From Smittia aterrima (taxonomy: Eukaryota; Arthropoda; Insecta; Diptera; Chironomidae), in contig CP093831.1 in the NCBI GenBank assembly GCA_033063855.1, forward strand, positions 29,140,001 through 29,204,000: DNA of 64,000 bases, read 5' to 3'. A program made the position numbers and the translations under genes. This document shows, in pieces, positions 23,309 through 35,393 of this stretch. Under the pieces are notes generated by a model. The model saw only the letters and a list, made by a program, of their open reading frames with translations, was not told the origin of the DNA and did no database searches. Position 1 is the stretch's first letter. The number at the start of each line of letters is the position of its first letter.

Positions 23309-25098
23309 TTATTTCTTTTTTAATTTTTTCTCTGAATTTTTTTTCTTGAAAATTCTTTTGATAATGAACTTCAAGATAATGTAATCTATGTACAAAAGCA
23401 CTAACCCAATCAAGCTGAAGATAAAGTAAACATCAATTAAATGAAATTGAATGTAGCTCAAAGAGTTTCCAGCCGCTTGTAAATGGGCTGCTCCTTTGTG
23501 TCGAACAGCGTATTCAGTCCAGTAAACTACAGATTCTTGAGGAGTCATTGGACGATCCGAAAATCTAGTAGCAATTCTTTTCAAGTTTTCTTTGTATTTT
23601 GGATTAGATAAAAGCTCGTTGATGCTTCTTGAAACAGTATGTTCTGTAATTTCTGATATCGACACTTGAAGACCATATTCACGGGCTATGGCTTTAGCCA
23701 TATTCATTTTCTGATCACCAAATATCGGAAAGCCAAGAACAGGTACTCCTTCTACTAAAGCTTCAGTTGTACCTAACAATCCTCCATGTGTAATAAATAG
23801 TTTAACATTCGGGTGCGCAAGAATGTCTCTTTGTGGAATCCATGAGCTAATCATCACATTATCCGGCTTATTTGGTAGAGTTTCATTCTCATATTTCCAC
23901 AAAACTTTTTGCTTCAATTTACTAAAGGAGTTAACTAGAGCTTCTCGTTTTTCTATCGGCCAATCTTTTGACTGTACGATCGATCCCATTGAAAATAGAA
24001 TGGCGCCTTCTTTCGCAGAATCCAAGAAGTCTTGAATGTCTTTTGGCAAAGGTTTAGCCGGTTTCACGTGGATTCCTCCGATTTCGATCATATTTGGCAA
24101 ATATGGACGAGCAGTTGATGAACTTACATGATTGTTGAGGAAAAGAATTGCCGAACCTTTGTACATTTCGTCAAAAGTTTTCTTAGCGTTCGGGAAATGT
24201 TTGTTGTAAAGATATCTCTGATAATTCAAGTGAAATACTTCGTAAAGAACATCTTCAACCTTAGAATAGAAAGTGTTGATCAATCTCTCTTTAAAGCTCA
24301 TAATTTCCGTATAAGGAAGAAATGGATGCGGCACATAAGACGGTGGTTGTTCGCTAGAAACGATATATTTATCACATTGAACTCATTGGTTAAAGGTTTC
24401 TCACTTGGCAGTCATATCGTTTATCCACTTAACGGCGCCAAATGTTGTGTAGCTGATAAGAACGCAGTCGAAATGATCGGCGATTCCCTGAGTTAAAAAT
24501 AAAGATTTCTTATGTTGCGAAATATTTTTTTCATTTTTGATCAACAATGATTTACCAACAACGCATCAGCATTAAAAATTTCGATGATGCAAACGTCAAA
24601 CTTCTCTTTGCTTGTAAGGAATTCCTTTAATGTTTTGTGATTCATATACGAACTCACAAGGTCCGCTCCCATAAAATAAAGAAAAACCTTCATTTTTTAA
24701 ATTAAATCGAATTTCAAATAATTCATTATAAAGAAAATTACCATTGTGCTAATCTGCTCGCCGCTTTCCATGTCGAACATGCTCCATGCTTGATCTACTC
24801 CTAATTGTTTATAAACTTACAACCTATTTATGCAAATTGTATGCCACAACAAACCTTGTTCATAGTTTTCCAAGAGATCTGATAAGTCAACATCATGATA
24901 ATTTTCCAGCGATTTCTTCAGCGGAAAAGAGGAAACCACAGTCACTTCATGTCCAACATCGTGCAAACTTTTAATGATTGAATGACCAATAGCAAAATGA
25001 GAGGTTGTTCCAAAAGGAAGAATTCCTAGAACTTTAAGTCCATCAATTTGCGAGAATAGCAAACAAAACAGACCAAATAAAACACAACTCGATTTCAT
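23309..25098 (-). CDS. UDP-glycosyltransferase (copy A)
   Basis: Five exons, 25098-24855, 24800-24742, 24687-24556, 24487-24405 and 24353-23309, give 520 aa. A signal peptide (MKSSCVLFGLFCLLFSQIDG) precedes LKVLGILPFGTTSHF, whose His is the expected catalytic base; the partner acidic residue probably lies in KFDVCIIE. The UGT signature is complete: SWIPQRDILAHPNVKLFITH, then GGLLGTTEALVEGVP and FGDQ for UDP-sugar binding. A C-terminal membrane helix (residues about 480-505) ends in a Lys-rich cytosolic tail with dilysine ER-retention character. Known role: ER-membrane transfer of sugar (usually glucose in insects) to small lipophilic compounds. It is first of four head-to-tail copies in genome order. 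Intron positions differ from the other copies. Confidence 0.92.
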
Positions 25099-25200
25099 CG
25101 CTTGTAAAATTCAACTAACTTAGATTTGCAATTTTTATTTATGACAACATCGATAAAATTCTTTGCCACGGTATGTGTAAAAATATTATTTTCGTTTCGA

Positions 25201-26837
25201 TTAATTCCATTTCATTTTGTTTTGTTTTTTATCTCTGCTTGTGAAGACTTTAATTATTTTTCTCAACAGAAATTTTAATAAAAAGAAATTGAACACCAAG
25301 CAAAATGCAACAACAGAAAAGATAAGTCCGTAAACATCTAAAGAATTTAATTCAAAATAGTTCAGACCGTGAGCGGCAGGGATCAGATGATATGCTCCAT
25401 TATGTGTGATTACGTAATCAACCCAAAAAGAAACGGAATTTTGTGGTGTCAAAGGGCGGTTTGTGAAGACTCTAGAAACTTCTTTCGCTTTCAAAGAGAG
25501 TTTAGAATCTGAGAGTACTTTTTTCAGTGCTTGTGTTATTGTTTCCTCACTTATCTCTTCGAAACTTAATGACACAGCGTAACCTTTTGACACTGCTAGA
25601 TTCATATTCATTTTTTGATCACCATAGATTGGAATTGATAAGATTGGAATGCCTTCAGTTAAAGCTTCGGAAACTCCAAGTAATCCCCCGTGAGAGATAA
25701 AAGCTTTGATGTTGCGATGAGCTAAAATGTCGCGTTGAGGAATCCAAGAGCCAATCATCACATTTTCAGGCTTATTTGGTAGAGTTTCATTCTCATATTT
25801 CCAAATTATCTTTTGTTTTAGCTTTTTGAAAGCTTTTACGAAAGCTTCTCGTTTTTCTTCTGGCCAATTCACTGCTTGAATCATAGATCCCATCGAAAAT
25901 AGGATTGCACCATCATGAGCTGAGTCAAGAAATTCTTGAATATCCCTTGGCAAAGGCTTTATTGGTTGAACTGTGATTCCAGCGATATCGATTGTATTAG
26001 GCATATAAGGCCGTACTGTCGTCAACGCCATGTGATTGTTATTTAAAAGCAAACTGAGATTTTTTCGTTGGATTTCAAATGAAGTTTGAACGTGAGGAAA
26101 ATATTTTTCGTACAATCTACGCTGCTTAGGAAAATGATGAAAATAAAGAAAGAATTCGTCAGTTTTCCATAAGATCGTGTTGATCAATCTTTCTCGGAAA
26201 TTCATTTTATCGGTGAATGTATGAAAAAGATTGGGAACGTAGCTTGTTGGATGGGGAGTTGATGTCATTATATCTGAATACGAGGATGTTCCGAATGTCG
26301 TTACACCAATTACAGGACAATTGAAATGGGCTCCGAGACCTGATAAAATTAAAATGATATATATTTTTCTTAATGACGTTTGATTATTACCGAGCAGCGC
26401 TTCTGAGTGAAAAATTTCCACAATCACTGCATCAAATTGCTCAGACATCAATTGTTGCATATTTGGATGCGCGAGTGTGAAGTTAATGATGGCTTCAAAT
26501 ATTTCTGGGATTATCAGAAAGTTTTTGTAGGTTGGTAGACTTTCAAGATCAAACAAGTTACGCTCATCATCTGTAAAATATTTCGTAAACAACAAAATTT
26601 TGAAAAAATGATCATTTCACCTTTTGGAAAATTTGTCAGGATAACATTTCGAACATTATTTTCTTTAAATTCGAATGGACTAACTAGGGTCACTTCATGA
26701 TCTTTATTTAGTTGCTTAATCACAGAAGTTCCAATACTCCAATGGCTTTTCCATTGCGTTGGAAACACTCCGAGAATCTTGTAACTGGACACAAAAGTCG
26801 AAAACAAAATAAAACTTAAAATTGTATTGAACATCAT
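25201..26837 (-). CDS. UDP-glycosyltransferase (copy B)
   Basis: Exons 26837-26621, 26570-26391 and 26339-25201 give 511 aa. The start is set at the ATGATG pair (26837), because the frame upstream of it has only a TTG; this gives the signal peptide MMFNTILSFILFSTFVSS. The catalytic-His context is TQWKSHWSIGTS. The donor-binding signature is WIPQRDILAHRNIKAFISHG with EALTEGIP and YGDQKMN. A membrane helix and a basic tail (SRDKKQNKMKWN) close the protein. Intron 2 (26340-26390, 51 bases) has no stop in frame. Same ER detoxification-type role as copy A, substrate unknown. Confidence 0.91.
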
Positions 26838-27060
26838 ATCAAACGGAAGTTGTATTAAAGAACTCAATTTCAAGACTGATCTCTGTTTTCCCTTCTAATA
26901 TACGAAGTAATTGAGAGAATATTTGAGCTAACAAGACTTGAGAGAATAATGTTCGTCTCTTCAAAAGACAAATTAAAAATAGAACAGAAGAGAAAAAATA
27001 ATTTATTTTTAAATCTACTTTGGGGTCAAATGTTTAAAATATATTTGAGTAAGTTCTAAA

Positions 27061-28835
27061 TCACTCTACCTTGAAACTTTTTTTAATAAAGATATTCCTG
27101 AGACGTGCTGTAGAGAATTTAATCAGTTGAACTATTATAAAAAGAATTAAAACATACGATGCAATGAGAAAGAAGTAAACATCGATTAAATTTCTTTGAA
27201 TAAAATTTAATTTGTGTGCTGGAGATTGCAAGAATTTAGCCCCTTCATGCCTAATAATGTATTCTGTCCAGTAAACAGTTAATTGCTGTGGAGTCAAAGG
27301 ACGATCATTGTATATATTGGAAGCAGTTTTTGCGTTCTTTCTGAAATATTGGTTTGTGAGTAGTTTGTTTATATTTTTTCCGACAAGTTCATCATCGATA
27401 TCATTGAGATTCATAAGAACTCCATAGCCATAAGCTTCTGCCTTAAGCATGTTCATTTTTTGATCTGCGTATATTGGAATTCCAAGAACAGGTACTCCTT
27501 CGACAACAGCTTCAGTTGTACCTAACAATCCTCCATGTGTAATAAATAGCTTAACATTCGGGTGAGCTAAAATATCGCGTTGAGGAATCCAAGAGCCAAT
27601 CATCACATTATCCGGTTTATTTGGTAGAGTTTCATTCTCATATTTCCAAATAATTTTCTCTTTGAGATTTTTGAAAGTTTTCACAAAGGATTCACGTTTT
27701 TCTATCGGCCAATCCTTTCCTTTGATGATGGATCCCATCGAAAATAAGATTGCTCCATCGTTTGCTGAGTCAAGGAATTCTTGAATATCTTTTGGTAAAG
27801 CCTTTTCAGGTTGAACATGAATTCCTCCGATCTCAATCATATTTGCTACCATTGGCCTGATTGATGATGTGCTAAAATGATGATTAATGAAAACTAATGA
27901 GATAGTCTTCATTTGATTATAAAATGATTTGCCAGTCATGGAGAAATGTTTGTCGAATATATTTCTCTGGAAAGAATTCAAACATAAATTCAAAAAAGGA
28001 AAAAATTCACCAATAAATTTTTTCTCACTTGTCGTTCATAATGAATTAATTCCATGAAAATATTTTCATATTGCGACGTTAAAGTGTTTATCGTTCTCTC
28101 CAGAAAGTTCATGTTCTCACTAAATTTCACGAAATTGTGAGCAACGTACGAATAGGCCATTGGCGCCAATGTCAGTTTGTTAGTCCAAATCGAAGAACTG
28201 AATGTGGAAAGCGCAATGACCGGGCAATTGAAATAAGCTCCAAATCCTTAAAAAATCCATTTAAAAATAAGACTTAATTAAACTACAAACTGAAACTATA
28301 CCAAAAAGGGCTTCCACCCAAAAGACTTCGTTGATAACAACATCAAAGCCCTTCTCATTTAACAAAAAATTTTGAACATTGCGATCAGATAAAGTTGCAT
28401 TCGCTATATTTTCGCCGATGTTCGAAAGGAAATTAATCATTTGAATTGCTGTCCAATCCTCAGTTAGGAAAATATTGAAACTTTCATCTAAAATTGTTTA
28501 ACATTAATTAAAAAATTAAGTATTTCGTTATCAAGAATGTACCATTCGCATTATTTTCAACGACAATATCGTTATAGTTCTTCATTGGTTCCTTGAGAGG
28601 AAATGGTGAAATCACATAAACTTCATGGCCAGCATTCGCAAGCGTTTTCATCACAGAGTGACCGATTATCCAATGAGATTTGCAGCTTTAATTATAAGAA
28701 ACTTTGAGTTATCAAAGTTACGAGCTATGAAATTATATTTTACCTTGTTGGAAAGACACCCAATATTTTATATCCTTCAGCAATGGAGAAAATCTCAGCA
28801 ATCAACAACAAAACAAAAACTTTTAAATATTTCAT
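27061..28835 (-). CDS. UDP-glycosyltransferase (copy C)
   Basis: Five exons, 28835-28744, 28685-28543, 28487-28302, 28246-28029 and 27966-27061, give 514 aa. Signal peptide MKYLKVFVLLLIAEIFSIAE is followed by GYKILGVFPTSCKSHWIIGH with the catalytic His. The signature is WIPQRDILAHPNVKLFITHG, EAVVEGVPVLGIPIYADQKM; Ala replaces the usual Gly before Asp-Gln. A membrane helix near 470-492 precedes a basic tail. Over part of the signature it is almost identical at DNA level to copy A rather than to its neighbour B (see findings). Intron positions are not shared with copy A, although both have five exons. Confidence 0.91.
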
Positions 28836-29070
28836 CTTGACTAATTTTCTTAAACCAACCGGTTGTCGCTCTTAGCTGACTTTGACTACACGATTTCAAG
28901 TTCGTGAATAAAAAGTACTTGCAACTTCGTAATATTCAATCAAGTAGAGTGTATTCGGAAATGAAAATTTCTTTGTCATTATGACGTGGTATCAACGATA
29001 ACTGCACTTTTAGTTGTATATTCAAGTATTCCTTTTTATTTACATACAATCACAAATTTAAATCACAAAT

Positions 29071-30844
29071 TTAGTTTTGTTTCTTTTTAAGACTTGTTCT
29101 GGACGACAGGCGACAACATAATTTTAAAACTTTTCTAATGATAAGGATGCTGAAGAACCCAATCGACAAAAAAGTCGCATAGATGTCAAGATTGTTGTAT
29201 TCAAAGAAATTTAAATATTTAGCTGATGTCTGCATATAAAAAGCACCGTCATGTTTGAAAACATACTCAATCCAGAAAATAGCTTTTTCCATTGGTGATT
29301 GTGGTTGGTCTCGCAATCGATCAGCGATCGTTAGTACGTTCTGCTTGTATTTGTCGTTGCTTAATACTTCATTAAGGGCCCAAGAAAGTGAAAGCTCTGT
29401 TAAATTTGAATAAGCCACTTGGCGCCCCCACCCAAGAAGCTCAACCCTAGCCATATTCATCTAATTTGAAATAAAATAAATTGAAATTTAATAAAAACTT
29501 ATTGAAGAAAAGTTCTTAAAGTATGTCTTTCAATAATAGATGTACCATTTGATCACCAAAGAAAGGAATTCCCACAACAGGTTTTTCTCTTAGAATAGAT
29601 TCAGTGCAACTGAGTAAGCCACCATGAGTTACGAATAACTTTACGTTTGGATGAGCGAGAACGTCATCTAACCAAGATAAGAAGAGTAAATGCCAATTTA
29701 TATGCTTTTCCACCAAAAATTCATTCAAATAATAAGCAATTGCTGTTTACCTTGCGGGAACCATTTCCGTACCATAATTTGTTCTTCATCAACTTCAATT
29801 TCTTCGTCCCATTTCCATAAAACTTTCTGCTTGAGTCTTCCTAGTGCATTTTTAATAGCTTTCTTTTTCTCATCACTCATCTTCGAAGGCCTCAGATTTC
29901 CTCCAAGTGAAAAATAAATCACACCATGCTCTGCGCTTTCAATAAAATTCTTGATTTCATCAGGCAAGGTTTTTGATTCATTTTTGACATGAAAACCACC
30001 GATTTCAATCTACAAAAAAAAATAAAAGCTTGTGACAAACTTCAAAGTTTAAATATCATGAAATCGAACCAACCATGTTTGGTAAATAAGCTTGAGGATA
30101 GTTTAGACTGAAGTGAGTGTTTAGGAGAACGAGAGATACTGAATCTCTCAGCATTGAGGCAAATGAAGGCTTTGGTGATTTAAAATATTTCTCGTAGATC
30201 GCATTTTGAAGGGGATAGTGATAGAAGTTATAGCCGATATCTTCGACAAGATTCATCCACAAATTTTCCATCCTTTCCAAAAAAGTCATGCGATCAGTAA
30301 ACGTTAAGAAAGGATGCGGAGTTACCGAAAGCGGCATTGGACTGTGGAACATATCGTTCACGTATTTAACTTGCCCAATTGTGCTCATCGCGATAATTTT
30401 ACAATCAAAATGTGCGCCGAAGCCAATTAACGATTCATTCATCAAGAATTCAATGATGCAAATGTCAAACTTTTTATTTGAATGTAAAAGTTTTTGCACA
30501 GCGGGATCACTAAAAGTGAATTCCATCATTCTTGCAATGTTATCAAACCAATACTTTAGCATCTCGAAGACGCTTGCATTGGCATCGTCAAAAGATGCAT
30601 CGAGCTCCTCTTGAAATGAATCGAAAAGTCCTTTTGAAGTGATTGCGATATCTTGGTAATTTTTTGGAGCCGCCTCAAGTGGATATGGACTTAAGAATGT
30701 AACTTCATGTCCCCGGTTTGCAAGTTCGGTGAAAAGTGCTTGTCCTAAAATCGAATGAGACTTCGATGGGTAAGGAAACACTCCAAGAATCCGTGCACTT
30801 TGAACTGAGTAAAGTAATGAAATAAAAAGAAATAGCGCTCTCAT
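29071..30844 (-). CDS. UDP-glycosyltransferase (copy D)
   Basis: Four exons, 30844-30074, 30009-29751, 29667-29546 and 29460-29071, give 513 aa. Signal peptide MRALFLFISLLYSVQSA is followed by RILGVFPYPSKSHSILGQ with the catalytic His. The signature is divergent, KWFPQDDVLAHPNVKLFVTH with GGLLSCTESILREKPVV and FFGDQMMN. It lacks the WIPQRDI wording common to copies A-C, so it belongs to a different UGT subfamily although all binding residues I can judge remain. A C-terminal membrane helix and Lys/Arg tail are present. It shares a 446-base divergent promoter region with RED. Confidence 0.91.
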
Positions 30845-31290
30845 TGCAAATAATTTTTGCAATGAACTTCGTCCGATTTCAGAGCCAAACTGCCACAATT
30901 TCAATCGTTTTCTTATCAACTTTACGATTAAGAGCTACTGCTATCAGTCGTCAAGGTGGCAAGGTCACTTTATTTATTGTTGTATTGTCGAATTATACTT
31001 CGATTACAATTGATTGTATATTGACTTCAAAGAAAATGTCTCAGTTTATTGTGAAAAACATGATAAATTTTCCAGGAAATTTATTTTTGGAGTAGCATCA
31101 ATTATTTGATATCTCCGTGAATTAGAAATCTGACAATATAAAAAATTATTAACGGTTTATTTATTTCAAATTTCTTTCCTAAATAGCGTAGCTTCTTTTC
31201 ACTAGAATCGTAAACATTGCAGCTCGAAAAACATTTCTTTTTATTTCCTACATAGAGGCTTAATAGGAAATATAATTTAAGTCTGCAACC
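30845..31290. promoter_or_regulatory. Shared divergent promoter region, UGT-D / RED
   Basis: The UGT-D start (30844, minus) and the RED start (31291, plus) face away from each other across 446 bases. The gap contains short frames without support. It pairs a probably inducible detoxification gene with a housekeeping spliceosome gene. Confidence 0.4.
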
Positions 31291-33002
31291 ATGGAAGAAC
31301 CAGGAACTCAACGCTTGACGAATGATGATTTTAGAAAACTTCTAGCGTCAGGGGCAAAAAGTAAGAATAAAATTAAATAAAATTTGAACGAAATGTTCTT
31401 AATTTTTTAATATTTCCAGCATCATCGTCTTCAACTCCGGCTAAAGCTTTATCATCAACAACTAAGAAGAGCACTGAGAAGCATGATGCTCGAAGGAAGA
31501 AAAAAAACTTTTATGCACGTAAGAGTTGTCCATTTAATTGCAGTTTCGCTTTTTATCACTAATGTCTAATTTCAGAGCTTAAGAAATCTGAAGATAATGT
31601 TCTTTCGGAACTCTCAGAAAAATATCGTGATCGAGCTAGAGAAAGACGCGAAGGAGCTACTACAGATTTCACTCAAAGTGATGCTAGAAACTCTACATCG
31701 GGTTACAGAGCAGTTGCTCCGGATATAAAAAATGGAATCGATACAGCTGAACGAAGGCGACAATTAATTCAAGAATCAAAGTTCTTGGGTGGTGATTTAC
31801 AACATACCCATCTCGTCAAAGGATTAGATTACGCTCTGCTTCAAAAAGTTCGAAGCGAAATTACACACCAAGAAACAATTGATGAGATTGAAATTGAAAA
31901 GCTTGTTGATGAAAAAATCGCGGAAAAAATTAATGAGAAGATTGAAGCGGAAAAGCATGAATCTGATGAATCTGAGTTGAAAACAGTTCTTGGAAAGAAT
32001 ATACATCGTTTGATTGGAATACAACGATCCAAAAACGTTGAACGAAACGAATTCTTCGTCGCGGGTCGAATGGCATACTTGGTTGAGCTGGAAGATGAAA
32101 ATGCTGAAAGTGACATCCCAACAACCATCATAAGATCTAAGGCAGAAACTCAAGCATCGGCAGAGTTGAACACTTTAAATACGAATGATATTGTCGTGAA
32201 TAAACTGACAAATATATTTTCATATCTACGTCAGGGTGGCAAGAAAAAGAACAAAAAGAAAGAGAAAGGACCGTTCAAGGTTCCAGAAGAGCCAATTGCA
32301 AAACCTTCAACAACGTCTTCATCAAAATCTCGTCACAAGGAGGATGACTCGATTTATGGCGACATTGGCGATTACAAACCCACTCGCGGTAAAGATTATG
32401 AGCGTAGTGATAGAGATCGTGACAGAGACAATCGCTACAAAGATAGAGGCGATCGACGAGAAAGAAGAAGACATTATGACGATGAATATGGACATTCATC
32501 AAAGTCCTCAAGCTCGTCAAATCAAAAACGAGGCTCCTATTTTGACAAGCCGAATGAAATCGACGAAGTAGAACAGGGAGTAATCAATATTCCTGCGCCG
32601 CCAAAACTTTCAACTCAACTTATCACAAAGCTTCACGACAATGAACCAGATTCATATGCAGAATGCTATCCTGGCTTGCAAGAAATGGACGATGCAATCA
32701 TAGATTCAGACGATGAAGTTGATTACACAAAAATGGATAAAGGAAATAAGAAGGGGCCAATTGGTCGCTGGGATTTTGACACCACCGAAGAGTATTCGGA
32801 TTATATGAGCTCAAAGGAAGCATTACCAAAAGCAGCTTTTCAATACGGGTTGAAGATGTCAGACGGTCGCAAGACACGTAAGACTAAAACAGAAATGCAA
32901 AAGATCGATCAAGAGTGGCAGAAGATACAGAAGATCATAACAAAACGTAAAGGAGATGGTGGCGCAGATGGAGAATCTGAATTTAAGAAAGCAAAAAATT
33001 AA
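31291..33002 (+). CDS. Spliceosomal protein RED (IK)
   Basis: Exons 31291-31360, 31420-31518 and 31576-33002 give 531 aa. The N-terminus EEPGTQRLTNDDFRKLLASG and the segment KKKNFYAQLKKSEDNVLSEL, SEKYRDRARERREGA are the RED_N domain. YRAVAPDIKNGIDTAERRRQ and ESKFLGGDLQHTHLVKGLDY follow. A stretch alternating Arg with Asp/Glu (about residues 300-340) is the RED repeat. The RED_C region ends with KKGPIGRWDFDTTEEYSDYM and a Lys-rich tail. Known role: component of the spliceosomal B complex, acting with SMU1 in activation. It is transcribed opposite to the flanking UGTs and ends 111 bases from the UGT-E stop, tail to tail. Confidence 0.95.
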
Positions 33003-33113
33003 AAATAATTGTGGTTTAACAACCTGAGAATATAAGTAATTAGCTTTGAATTAAGCTCTACATTTTTTTTTTATTATTTCAGTCTGATCGATTAATTAGA
33101 AACTATGTAGCTT

Positions 33114-34855
33114 TTAATTTCTTTTCGACTTAACAACTTTTTTCGTAACAACTTTTCGATGAAAAATGACATAAACCTTTTTAAGAAAATAAGCGGGAGC
33201 TGCAAGCATCAACGCAATAATAAGGAAAATAATAATGTAAACGTCTAAGTCATGAAGCTCTATGAAGTTACTCAGACCCGCTGATTGTATTTGGCTAAGG
33301 TCTTGCTTGTGTCGTAAAATTTTTTCCACCCAAAATTTACCAATTTCAAGTGCTTGTAATGTTTTATCTCTGAATCTTTCTGACTCTTCCTTCATGGACT
33401 TGGAATATCTGATAAGATAGTAGAAGCTATATTTTGGAATTAAAAGGCAAATCAAAGGTAAACTCACGTCGGATTTGATAGCATTTCATCCACAGCCCAT
33501 TTTATTGTTTGTCCGGTGAAATTGGAAAAGTCGATAACGAGGCCATAATTTCCGTTTGAAATTTTCTTTGCATTCTGAAGTTGATCACCGAAAATTGGAA
33601 TTACAATCATCTTCTTCGCAAAATAAATGGCTTCTGTGGAGCTCCAAATACCTCCATGAGTTATCATGATTTCTGTTTTCTCATGCGCTAGAATCTATGG
33701 AAGAATACCGATCGTATCATAAGTAATTATTCATAAATGTCCATTTAAATAAAGAGTTACTCAACCTCGAATTGGGGAAGCCAGGGCCTAATCATGATTT
33801 TAGTGGGATCAACTTCAATTGCTTCGTCCCATTTCCATATAACTTTTTGCTTAAGACTCGAAAGAGCATTTACCAACTCTTTTTTCATATTTTCGTTCAT
33901 ATCTGTCGACCGGATATAACCACCTAGCGAGAAGTATATGATTCCATGCTCAGAATTCTCTATAAAGTTCTTTATATCTAATGGAAGTGGCTGGAGTTTT
34001 GCTTCGTTGATTTGCATTCCAGCGACTTCTATAGTGTTGGGCAGGAACGATTTTGGGAAGGCAGCGTGAAAATGTGGGTTGACGAGTGTAACGGCGATAG
34101 CATTTCGGACCTCATGAAAAGATTTTTTCGAGTTTGGAAAAATTTCATTAAAAAGCTTCTCTTGTTGTGGCAAATGATAAAGCTTTAAAAGAATTTTTTC
34201 AACGAAATGAAAGAATTCATTTTCTAAACGCTTTCCTAGATTTGAGCGATCGATAAAAACTGAATAGAAGTGTGGAATAAATGATGATGGCCTTGAAGAT
34301 CCCAACAGATCAGTCACCCAAGAGTGTGGTCCGTTTGCTGTTAAAGCAATGATCGGGCAGTTAAACACGGTCGACAAACCAACCATCGCATCAGTTAGGA
34401 ACAGATCCAGAATTATAAGATCAAAGCTTTCTTGTGATTTCAAAAGTTTTTTCATCTCTGGATGTTGCAATGTGATGTTTGTCATTATCAGCGTATTTGA
34501 ATATAAAAATTTGATCTTCGAAAGCATATTCATTTGAATGTGATTTTTGCTGGTTTCATCAAATTGTGATTTGTTTTGTGAGATGTCATATGTGCGATAG
34601 TTGTTAGGCGGGTTTTCCATGGGAAAAGGTGACAAAACAGTCACCTGAAGTAAAAATTTGAAATTAGATTTTAAATATATTTGTTGAAAGTCACTTTAAG
34701 TAAAATATTACCTGGTGGCCACTTGCTGCTAATTCTAGCAGCAGTGAGTTTGGATATATAAAGTGCGACTTTGACGATGAAGGTAGTACACTGAGAATCT
34801 TCGCCCCATTTGATATCGCAACGAAAAGAAAACTTAAAACAAAATAAAGTCGCAT
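33114..34855 (-). CDS. UDP-glycosyltransferase (copy E, most divergent)
   Basis: Four exons, 34855-34712, 34644-33766, 33694-33468 and 33408-33114, give 514 aa. Signal peptide MRLYFVLSFLFVAISNG precedes AKILSVLPSSSKSHFIYP with the catalytic His. The signature is the least typical of the cluster: PWLPQFEILAHEKTEIMITH, GGIWSSTEAIYFAKKM, IFGDQLQN. HGG and DQ are kept, but the usual Pro of the EGVP segment is replaced by Lys. A membrane helix (about 475-497) and a basic tail (KKVVKSKRN) end it. It is separated from the other four copies by RED. Either narrow substrate use or relaxed constraint would explain the changes. Confidence 0.9.
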
Positions 34856-35393
34856 CTCAAGCTTCGTCAAGCGACAACCGTCTACTGAATGTAAAGAAGA
34901 ATTAACTTTACGAGTGACCTATTATTGTGAATGTGATTGTATTCGTCGAATACACTAGGTCAATCTTATATTTATTTTCTTATCTCAAGAGATATGTCAT
35001 TTATTTGTTGTTTGGATAGTATTTTGTATTGCTTAATCAAAGCGTAAGAACTTCCGTTCACCGAACTTATGTACGCGTTTCATCGAAGTTAAATTTAAAA
35101 CTTACTAACTTAAAATAGAATGAATAGATCTAGTTTAAGCGTGATTGCGCTTTAGTATTTTATTAATCCTAACGGCTTCAGTGAAAATTGACTGGCGGAC
35201 ATAAAAGGTTCCTACTTTAATTTCGCTGGTTTCGTTTTGTTGTGTGAAGATTTTTCAAGCCTAATTTTATATTCCAACTTTCTCCTTACAATTGATATCG
35301 GCATTTAATCATTTCAAAATACCTCAGTTCTTGAAGGAAACCACCAAATTTACAAATTACAAAAGTGTTTGCCGAAAAAAGTATTGTTGAATC
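34856..35393. promoter_or_regulatory. Shared divergent promoter region, UGT-E / Paf-AH alpha
   Basis: This 538-base gap between divergent starts includes a perfect palindrome with 8-bp arms and one central base (TGTATTCG at 34938-34945, T, CGAATACA at 34947-34954). It is a plausible dimeric transcription-factor site, not identified. Confidence 0.4.
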
